Assembly: GCA_016932895.1 (NCBI GenBank)
Contig: JAFGCA010000109.1
Span: forward strand, 1-8,079
Direction: 5' to 3'
Length of the DNA stretch: 8,079 nucleotides
Source: Sedimentisphaerales bacterium
Lineage (GTDB): Bacteria; Planctomycetota; Phycisphaerae; Sedimentisphaerales; SG8-4
Position numbers and translations under genes: made by a program. Below are positions 1-5,514 of this stretch, piece by piece. The notes beneath the pieces were generated by a model that was not told the DNA's origin, ran no database searches, and saw only the letters and a list, made by a program, of their open reading frames with translations. Position 1 is the stretch's first letter. Every line of letters begins with the position of its first letter.

Positions 1-669
1 AAGAACAGTAAGGAATACGCTGGACGATTGCAGAAGCTGTACCGCGGGCTCAAGCGGGGGCGGGCGAAAGTCGAGGCCGTTACGTACGAGGACCCGCTCC
101 AGGCGGTGATCTACGGGATCCTCAGCGAGCAGATGCGCGATGACGTCGCCCGGGCGGCGATGGTGGGGATTGGCAATACGTTCATCGACTGGAACGACCT
201 GCGTGTCTCGCGCGTGGAGGAGATCGTCGAGGTCTTCGGCAAGGATACCTCGGCGACCCGCAGTACGGGCGCGGCGCTGACGATGGTGCTGCGCGCCGTC
301 TTTGACAGGTATCATGCGCTGACGTTGCAGTCGCTCAAGAAGATGGGCAAGCGACCTGCCAAGCAGGCGCTGGAGGAACTCCAGGGCATGAGCCGGTTCG
401 TGGTGAGCTATTGCATGCTGACGTCGTTGCAGGCGCACGCGGTACCGTTGACCGCATCGATGGTGGAATATCTTCGTCAGCAGGAGGTGGTCGATCCGGC
501 GGCCCCCGAGGAGGATATCGAAGGGTTCCTGTCGCGCCAGGTGGCCGCCAAGGACGGCTACCAGTTCTACACTCTCCTGCGGCGCGAGAGCGAGTCCGGC
601 AAGGTCACGAAGAAGAAAAAGAAGAAGACGCGGCGAAAGACCAGCAAAGTCGCGAAGGCGAAGAAATAG
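1..669 (+). CDS. Endonuclease III-like (HhH-GPD fold) protein lacking catalytic residues, partial at 5' end
   Basis: The frame is open from base 1 with no stop, so the true start lies left of the window; TTG at 28 is only the first start-like codon. Stop TAG at 667-669. The visible protein follows the Nth/MutY helix-hairpin-helix-GPD pattern. 'DPLQAVIYGILSEQ' (91-132) matches the first conserved helix (Nth 'PFELLIAVLLSAQ'). 'LEELQGMSRFVVSYCML' (about 370-420) sits where Nth has 'LEALPGVGRKTANVVL', and 'AVPLTASMVEYL' (about 436-471) where Nth has 'IAVDTHIFRV'. By this alignment the catalytic Lys is Phe and the catalytic Asp is Thr, and there is no C-terminal four-cysteine iron-sulfur motif. 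The protein is therefore unlikely to be an active glycosylase/lyase; a DNA-binding role is an inference. It ends in a very basic lysine/arginine tail (about 601-666), histone-H1-like in composition. Fold call is fairly firm; function is unknown. Confidence 0.75.
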   Translation, partial: KNSKEYAGRLQKLYRGLKRGRAKVEAVTYEDPLQAVIYGILSEQMRDDVARAAMVGIGNTFIDWNDLRVSRVEEIVEVFGKDTSATRSTGAALTMVLRAVFDRYHALTLQSLKKMGKRPAKQALEELQGMSRFVVSYCMLTSLQAHAVPLTASMVEYLRQQEVVDPAAPEEDIEGFLSRQVAAKDGYQFYTLLRRESESGKVTKKKKKKTRRKTSKVAKAKK

Positions 670-677
670 AGTGACGT

Positions 678-696
678 GCAGGGGACTGTCCCCTGC
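678..696. repeat. Perfect GC-rich palindrome after the HhH-GPD gene
   Basis: GCAGGGGACTGTCCCCTGC is a perfect inverted repeat: 9-base arms around a single T, or a 7-bp stem with a 5-base loop. It begins 8 bases after the stop at 669. No T-run follows, so it is not a classical Rho-independent terminator, although it could protect or end the upstream transcript. Palindromes with a GGGGAC/GTCCCC core are, to my recollection, common dispersed extragenic repeats in several environmental bacterial groups. That reading depends on genome-wide copy number, which cannot be seen here. Confidence 0.55.
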
Positions 697-729
697 GGGC
701 AAAGAGCAGCACGGGTTTTGTAGAGTTAA

Positions 730-908
730 CAAGAGTTTCGCAAAATGGCCGGTAGGCTTCTGTTCTTCAAGGAAATCGTTGGTGTGATTTCCTTGGAGAA
801 GGGGCTTATATACCGATACGAAAAGCAGTTGCGTTCTCGGGAGGAAAGATCACGAAGAAGATTTTTCCTCCCTAAAGTAAGCTTGCTCTCCATTTTGCAA
901 GAGTTCAG
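730..908 (+). mobile_element. 179-bp palindromic MITE-like element, copy 1
   Basis: This stretch aligns without gaps to 5285-5463 at 157 of 179 positions. It is about 45% GC in a far GC-richer neighbourhood. It is flanked by the direct repeat GAGTTAA (723-729 and 909-915), a likely target-site duplication; one base (908) could belong to either side of the right boundary. The ends are inverted repeats: GCAAAATGG at 740-748 opposes CCATTTTGC at 890-898, and pairing continues imperfectly inward to 759/879. Inside are two strong hairpins. One is a 15-bp stem, 763-777 with 786-800, with an 8-base loop. The other is a 13-bp stem, 839-851 with 860-872, loop ACGAAGAA. A weaker hairpin lies between them (about 813-840). 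No transposase is encoded, so any movement would need one in trans. It ends 16 bases before the hisG start and so forms most of the hisG leader. Confidence 0.8.
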
Positions 909-924
909 GAGTTAAGACAGGGAA

Positions 925-1803
925 ATGGCAGCAGAGCAGATTTTGAAACTGGGCCTTCCGGCGGGGAGTTTGCAGAAGGCCACGAGCGAGCTTCTCCGCA
1001 AGGCGGGGTACAATGTGTCCGACTCCCGGCGGAGCTATCTGCCGAGTATCGATGATGATGAGATTCAGCCGGTTTGCCTGCGGGCCCAGGAAATGGGCCG
1101 CTACGTCGCCGACGGCGTTCTGGACGCGGGCATCACCGGGTTCGACTGGGTGCAGGAGAATGCGTGCGAGGTGGTGGAGGTCTGTGAGCTGGCCTACAGC
1201 AAGGCGACCAGCAATCCGGCCCGATGGGTGCTGGCCGTACCCAACGAATCGCAGGTACAGCGACCGGAGGACCTGGCCGGAGGCATCGTCGCCACCGAGC
1301 TCGTCGGCGTGACGAAACGCTATTTTGCCGACAAGAACATCGATGTGAAGGTCGAGTTCAGTTGGGGCGCGACCGAGGTCAAGGCCCGCCTCGTGGACGC
1401 CATCGTGGAGTTGACGGAGACGGGGACCTCGCTGCGGGCCAACAACCTGCGCGTTCTGGATACCGTCATCGTTTCCACCACGCGGCTCATCGCCAACAAG
1501 GACGCCTGGCAGGACGACTTCAAGCGTGAGAAGATTGAGAACCTCTCGATCCTGCTGAAGGCGGCCATCGAGGCGCGCCGCAAGGTCGGATTGAAGATGA
1601 ACGTCAAGAAGGCCGACCTGGAGTCGATTCTCAAGGTTTTGCCGGCGGAAAAGAGCCCGACCGTAGCGAGTCTGGCCGATTCCGAGTACGTGGCGATCGA
1701 GGTGATCGTCGAGGACAAAGTGGAACGTGCTCTGGTGCCCGCCCTGAAACGCGCCGGCGCCTCGGGAATCATCACGTATCCGTTGAACAAGGTAATTCAC
1801 TGA
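925..1803 (+). CDS. hisG: ATP phosphoribosyltransferase, long form
   Basis: HisG catalyses the first step of histidine synthesis, joining ATP and PRPP to give phosphoribosyl-ATP, in the cytoplasm. The 292-residue length fits the long, hexameric, histidine-inhibited form that does not need HisZ. Visible motifs in order: N-terminal 'LGLPAGSLQKAT' (9-20); 'GVLDAGITGFDWV' (64-76); 'FSWGATEVKARL' (145-156), the usual SyGA-type motif; and the PRPP-binding loop 'VELTETGTSLRANNL' (161-175). The C-terminal ACT-like regulatory domain (about 215-290) contains 'KSPTVASLAD' (243-252) and ends 'GASGIITYPLNKVI', typical of HisG_C. Start ATG 925 is preceded by the weak Shine-Dalgarno-like ACAGGG; the protein aligns with the family from its first residues. 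No other his gene is in view, so it is not in a conventional his operon here. Its leader is almost wholly the palindromic element at 730-908, and I see no convincing promoter of its own. Confidence 0.95.
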   Translation: MAAEQILKLGLPAGSLQKATSELLRKAGYNVSDSRRSYLPSIDDDEIQPVCLRAQEMGRYVADGVLDAGITGFDWVQENACEVVEVCELAYSKATSNPARWVLAVPNESQVQRPEDLAGGIVATELVGVTKRYFADKNIDVKVEFSWGATEVKARLVDAIVELTETGTSLRANNLRVLDTVIVSTTRLIANKDAWQDDFKREKIENLSILLKAAIEARRKVGLKMNVKKADLESILKVLPAEKSPTVASLADSEYVAIEVIVEDKVERALVPALKRAGASGIITYPLNKVIH

Positions 1804-1967
1804 CGGACGGCGGGCCGGGTCGTGATGTCCCTTCCGGAGACCCCTGAGAGGTTGTCCCGCATGGGGGCTGCACGCGTGGTGCTGCGGAGCGACGTTTGGT
1901 TCGCCGGCGTTGGGGTCAGAATTGTCGATTGTGATTTTTTGCGTGTAACGGATCGTCCTGTAATGTG

Positions 1968-1972
1968 AGGAG
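1968..1972 (+). promoter_or_regulatory. Ribosome binding site that fixes the SurA/PpiC-like start
   Basis: AGGAG lies 7 bases before ATG 1980. A GTG at 1965 is also in frame, but it precedes this site and would add five residues ahead of the signal peptide. ATG 1980 is therefore preferred. Confidence 0.8.
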
Positions 1973-1979
1973 TGTCAAC

Positions 1980-3473
1980 ATGAAGAAGCTCGTCAAGACG
2001 ACACGTATTCCTTTGATTGCCGTTGTTTTGTTGGTTCCCTTGGCGCTGGCCGGCGCCGCGGTGCCTGAGACGAACAAGCCGGGCGGGGCTTCGGTGTCCC
2101 CGGCGCCGCAGTCGGCCCAGGTGGTAGGCGAGATCGGCGAGTACGTCATTACCAGGGAGGAGTTGCGCGAGAAGCTGCTCAGCGAGATCCGGCCGCGCGG
2201 CGAGGAGGATACGCGGAAAGGGCCCGTCACCGCCGAGGCCGTGCTGCGGACCATGATCGCCGAGAAGGCCATGATGATGGAAGGACGCAAGCAGGGACTG
2301 CTCGACGACGACATTCTCAAGGCCTACATCGACCGGACCCGGCAGCGAAAGCTCGTAGGTCTGCTGCTGACGGACTACTTGGAAAAGACGCTGTCCGTCC
2401 GGGACGCCGAGATCGATCAGGCGGTCAAGGCCAATCCGAAGCTCAGCCGCGAGCAGGCCAAGGTGCGCGTGCAACAATCCAAGGCCAGGCCGCTGCTGGA
2501 ACGCTATTACGGCCAGTTGGTTCAGAAGCTCCACGTCAAGAAGGTGAAGGACAACTTCGCCAAAGTCTCGGCGATCCATAACCGATTGCTCCTGAAGCCG
2601 AAGGAGAAGCGTCGCGAGAGCTGGATCAAGAACAGCCAGGTGAGGGAGGAGCTGACGGCGGCCGAGAAGGGGCTTGCCCTGGCCACGTACGACGGCGGCA
2701 AGGTCACTCTGGAGGATTGGTTCAAGACGCTGTGCGATATCGTGCCGCCGCGGCGGCCCCGAGACGTGGGCACGGCCCAGGGGGTTGATAAGCTGCTGGA
2801 AAACACGTTACGGCCGATCATTTTTGCCGTCGAAGCCCGGGCCCAGGGCTACGACAAGAACAAGAAACTGTTGGGCGAGATCAAAGAGCTCGAAGACAGG
2901 AGCCTGTTGGGCAAAGTCCGCGGCGAGAAGATCCGCAACGTTCCGGAACCGAACGACGCGGAGATCAAGGCCTATTTCGACGCGAACAAGGAAGAGTTTG
3001 GCAAGAGCGCCTCGCTGAAGGTCGATCAGTTCTGGTGCGAGGATCTAAAGGCCGCCCAGAAGGCCAAAGCCATGCTGGCCGACGGGAAGGACTTCGCCGC
3101 GGTCAAAGAGGCGTGCGCCGCCGAGAAGAGCGACCAGCCCTCGACTCTCTACGCCAGCGGCGAGGGCCTCTTCTGGGACAAGCTGTGGAAGGGCGATCCC
3201 AACGAGGTCATCGGTCCCGTGAAGGGCTTCTACGGCACCGGCATCGTCTGGCGTCTGGTGAAGGTCCTGGAGAAGACCCCAGCCGAGCCGCAGCCGTACT
3301 CCGACAACGTCAAGAATCGCGTGAAGTGGGCCATCGTGGCCCAGCGGAGACAGAAAATCGTCGATGCGTACGAGGCGCAGCTCCTGGAGAAATATCCCCA
3401 TAAGCTCTACGCCGAGCGCATCAAAGACATTGACCCTCTGGAGGTGACCGGGCTGCCGAAAGCGTCCCGATGA
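1980..3473 (+). CDS. Secreted SurA/PpiC-like periplasmic chaperone, parvulin domain degenerate
   Basis: The 497-residue product starts with a signal peptide: basic 'MKKLVKTTR', hydrophobic core 'IPLIAVVLLVPLALAGA' (10-26), and cleavage probably near Ala26/Ala27. 'VVGEIGEYVITREEL' (48-62) is the opening strand-turn-helix of SurA-N-type chaperone domains. A second similar start, 'LATYDGGKVTLEDWF' (234-248), implies a repeated chaperone module. From about 313 ('PNDAEIKAYFDANKEEF') to about 412 is a PpiC/rotamase-like domain with 'DGKDFAAVKEAC', 'GEGLFW' and 'GPVKGFYGTGIVWRLVKVLE'. The His normally opening a parvulin domain is replaced ('LKVDQFWCED'), and the F/G motifs are loose, so isomerase activity is doubtful. 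SurA-like proteins carry unfolded outer-membrane proteins across the periplasm. Placement ahead of lptF/lptG suits an envelope role, but the client is unknown. It could equally be annotated as a peptidylprolyl isomerase. The 176-bp gap before it shows no strong promoter. Confidence 0.75.
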   Translation: MKKLVKTTRIPLIAVVLLVPLALAGAAVPETNKPGGASVSPAPQSAQVVGEIGEYVITREELREKLLSEIRPRGEEDTRKGPVTAEAVLRTMIAEKAMMMEGRKQGLLDDDILKAYIDRTRQRKLVGLLLTDYLEKTLSVRDAEIDQAVKANPKLSREQAKVRVQQSKARPLLERYYGQLVQKLHVKKVKDNFAKVSAIHNRLLLKPKEKRRESWIKNSQVREELTAAEKGLALATYDGGKVTLEDWFKTLCDIVPPRRPRDVGTAQGVDKLLENTLRPIIFAVEARAQGYDKNKKLLGEIKELEDRSLLGKVRGEKIRNVPEPNDAEIKAYFDANKEEFGKSASLKVDQFWCEDLKAAQKAKAMLADGKDFAAVKEACAAEKSDQPSTLYASGEGLFWDKLWKGDPNEVIGPVKGFYGTGIVWRLVKVLEKTPAEPQPYSDNVKNRVKWAIVAQRRQKIVDAYEAQLLEKYPHKLYAERIKDIDPLEVTGLPKASR

Positions 3474-3612
3474 CGCTGAGCGGAACCGTACGGCGTCTCT
3501 GCCGGGCGATGGTTGCCCCGTCGGTTGTAACGCAGGCGGTCGGGTTTTTTCGGGCGGGTGCCTGGCGGCTGGTCGTGCGCCGGGTTTGGCCGCGCCGGCA
3601 CCTGGATTTCAG

Positions 3613-3640
3613 TTGCAAAAAGCTGGTTCCCGCATAGTAT
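3613..3640 (+). promoter_or_regulatory. Possible sigma-70-type promoter for lptF
   Basis: TTGCAA (3613-3618) and TAGTAT (3635-3640) are separated by 16 bases, each matching 4 of 6 consensus positions, and lie about 48 bases before the lptF ATG. They sit in an AT-richer patch of the otherwise GC-rich 214-bp gap 3474-3687. The rest of that gap shows nothing I can name; the T-run near 3544-3549 has no good stem before it. Planctomycete promoters are poorly defined, so this is tentative. Confidence 0.35.
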
Positions 3641-3687
3641 CTTGGAATCATGACTGCAAACGGATTGCTGGATAGACGGTTCTGAGC

Positions 3688-5277
3688 ATGGTTTTTACGC
3701 TCCAGAGGTACGTGTTTCGGGAACTTTTTCGCATCTTCCTGCTGGCCACGATCGGGTTGACGTTGATCCTGAGCCTGGGCGGGACGTTGCGGCCTGCGCA
3801 GGAGTACGGCGTGGGACCGCGCCAGATCGTCCACATCCTCCTGTATTTCATGCCCATCTCGCTGACGTTCGTGCTGCCCATGTCGGCGCTGTTTGCCTCG
3901 GCGCTGGCCTACGGGCGTTTCGCCAGCGACAACGAGCTCGACGCCTGCCGGGCCAGCGGAATCAGCATGGCGACGCTGGTCTACCCCGGGTTGGTGCTGG
4001 CCATTCTCGTGGCGATCGCCAACCTCATGCTCAGCTTTCACGTCATGCCCTATTTCGTTCGCCTGGCCGAGAAATCGCTCAAGGCCGACGCCAAGCAGAT
4101 TCTCTTTCGCAACATTCAGCGTAAGGGTTTCTACAGCCTGCCGCCGGACGAGCGCTGGGTGATCTATGCCGATTACGCCGACGTGACGAATGATACCCTG
4201 TTTGGCATCGTCGTCGTGGAGTCTTCGCAGGAGACAATCAAGAGAATCGTCACCTCCGAGATGGCCCAGGTGCATTTCAATCCGCACGAGCGTTTCAACG
4301 AGGTGCAGTTGACCGCCTACAACGCCAAGTGGATGGGGGCGGCCGACGATCTCTGGGGGCAGGTCAAACTGACGTCGTTCAAGCCGGAGTTCGGCTCGCT
4401 CCTGGGCGACGAGATCAAGTTCAAGAAGATCGGTGAGATGAAGCGGATTGCGGCGAATCCGATGTTGTTCGATCCGATCTCACGAATGGCGCGCACGACG
4501 TATGCGCAATTGGTCACGGAGCGGCTGGCGCAGGACATCAGCAAGCGCCTCTCGCAGGACGGTTCCTACGAGATCGGGGGCGCGTCCCGATTCGTGCGAC
4601 TCTCTGCGACCGGATGCGCCTTGAAGGAGGAATTCGCCGTTGACCTCGTGGCCCCGGTGGTGGTGGAGGAATACGACGCCGATACGGGCCAGTCGTTGCG
4701 CAGATTGCAGTGTGACAAGGCTGTGATTCACGTCGGCGAGGACGTGGAGCACCCCGAGTTGAGCCTGGACGTATCCAACGCCCGCGTCGAAGAGACGGGG
4801 CTGTTGGTGGTGCGTGAGATTATCCGCGACCTGGCCTTGCCCGAGCCCATCGCCCGGGCGTTGGGCGAGCGGAGCGTGCTGGAGGTGGTTGTCTCCGAGA
4901 ACGTCCCGTCCGTTCTGGATGCGGCGCCCAGCACCACGCTGGCCCGTCGGCAAAAGGCGCTGGACCGGGAACTGCGGACCACGCTGATCGATATCAAAGC
5001 GGAGATCAATTCCCGACTGGTCTTCGGTATCGGCTGCGTGCCGATGATCCTGATCGGGATCGGCCTGGGGATTGTCAAACGCGGCGGGCATATGCTCAGC
5101 GCCTTTGGCGCCAGTTGCGTGCCGGCCGCCGTGCTGATCGTGACCATTATCAGCGGCAAGCACGTCACCGAGAACGTCGGGGCCCAGGCCGTCTCCGGAA
5201 TTCTGGTCATGTGGGCGGGGCTGGCGTTTCTGATTGTGCTGGCGGCCTTCATCTACGGGAAGCTGCTGCGTCACTGA
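3688..5277 (+). CDS. lptF: LptF/LptG-family lipopolysaccharide export permease (first of pair), enlarged periplasmic domain
   Basis: This is an inner-membrane subunit of the LptB2FG ABC transporter, which extracts lipopolysaccharide from the inner membrane and passes it to the LptC/A/D bridge. The 529-residue protein has the family layout. N-terminal membrane segments lie at about 14-32, 45-75 and 95-118. The conserved coupling region 'YGRFASDNELDACRASGIS' (75-93), which contacts the LptB ATPase, lies between the second and third. A large periplasmic region follows, and C-terminal segments lie at about 445-473, 478-500 and 504-525. The second half carries the usual 'ELRTTLIDIKAEINSR' lead-in (428-443). 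E. coli LptF is 366 residues. The excess is in the periplasmic part (about 120-440), roughly twice the length of the same region in the neighbouring LptG. No strong ribosome binding site precedes ATG 3688. The lptF versus lptG assignment rests on gene order and is less certain than the family. Confidence 0.85.
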   Translation: MVFTLQRYVFRELFRIFLLATIGLTLILSLGGTLRPAQEYGVGPRQIVHILLYFMPISLTFVLPMSALFASALAYGRFASDNELDACRASGISMATLVYPGLVLAILVAIANLMLSFHVMPYFVRLAEKSLKADAKQILFRNIQRKGFYSLPPDERWVIYADYADVTNDTLFGIVVVESSQETIKRIVTSEMAQVHFNPHERFNEVQLTAYNAKWMGAADDLWGQVKLTSFKPEFGSLLGDEIKFKKIGEMKRIAANPMLFDPISRMARTTYAQLVTERLAQDISKRLSQDGSYEIGGASRFVRLSATGCALKEEFAVDLVAPVVVEEYDADTGQSLRRLQCDKAVIHVGEDVEHPELSLDVSNARVEETGLLVVREIIRDLALPEPIARALGERSVLEVVVSENVPSVLDAAPSTTLARRQKALDRELRTTLIDIKAEINSRLVFGIGCVPMILIGIGLGIVKRGGHMLSAFGASCVPAAVLIVTIISGKHVTENVGAQAVSGILVMWAGLAFLIVLAAFIYGKLLRH

Positions 5278-5284
5278 GTAAGGA

Positions 5285-5463
5285 CAGGAGTTTTGCAAAA
5301 TGGAGATTAGGCTTATATTCTTCAAGGAAATCGTTGGTGTGATTTCCTTGAAGACGGGGCTTAAATACCGATACGCACAGCACTTGCGTTTTCGGGAGGA
5401 AAAATCACGAAGAAGATTTTTCCTCCCTAAAGTAAGCCTAATCTCCATTTTGCAGAAGTCCAG
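5285..5463 (+). mobile_element. 179-bp palindromic MITE-like element, copy 2, between lptF and lptG
   Basis: This is the same length and orientation as 730-908, at 42% GC. Flanking direct repeats AGTAAGGA (5277-5284 and 5462-5469) overlap the element boundary by 2 bases on the right, so the target-site duplication is 6-8 bp. The terminal stem is far better kept than in copy 1: bases 5294-5315 pair perfectly with 5433-5454 (22 bp), and weaker pairing reaches 5285/5463. Internal hairpins are a perfect 14-bp stem (5319-5332 with 5341-5354), a perfect 13-bp stem (5394-5406 with 5415-5427, loop ACGAAGAA), and a short middle stem ACGCA/TGCGT (5371-5387) with an outer CCGA/TCGG. The element starts 7 bases after the lptF stop; removing it and one repeat would leave about 51 bp between lptF and lptG. 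An open frame of 72 codons crosses it (5300-5518) but does not look coding. Confidence 0.85.
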
Positions 5464-5514
5464 TAAGGAACCGGGTACCACGCGGCACGACGGGACACAG
5501 CCGGGCACGAGACC

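Noticed and set aside
745..915. Open reading frame of about 56 codons across element copy 1, with its equivalent (5300-5518, 72 codons) across copy 2
   Set aside because: Both are open, but of 16 codons that differ within the element, 14 are amino-acid changing, and the differences follow stem pairing rather than codon position. No ribosome binding site is evident. It is better explained by the palindromic structure than by a peptide.
850..1800. Long minus-strand open frame opposite hisG, and similar long antisense frames opposite the chaperone, lptF, lptG and thiC
   Set aside because: These are shadows of GC-rich coding genes in other frames. Their composition (rich in Arg, His, Gln, Gly) has no recognisable domain, and the opposite-strand genes are strongly identified.
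1844..1851. CTGAGAGG, reminiscent of the TPP riboswitch CTGAGA motif
   Set aside because: No matching GCGTAGGGAA-type 3' half or paired stems follow, and the downstream gene is a chaperone, not a thiamine gene. Taken as chance.
1922..1966. Possible promoters before the chaperone gene (TTGTCG with TGTAAC; TTGCGT with TAATGT)
   Set aside because: Each matches the consensus poorly, and the second -10 lies against the ribosome binding site. Not supportable.
3500..3550. Terminator ending in the T-run at 3544-3549 after the chaperone gene
   Set aside because: No stable stem directly precedes the T-run; the only complements are short and far apart.
3612..3621. GTTGCAAAAAG, resembling the GCAAAATGG end of the 179-bp element
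   Set aside because: The similarity stops after a few bases and no opposing inverted repeat or internal hairpins follow, so it is not a third copy.
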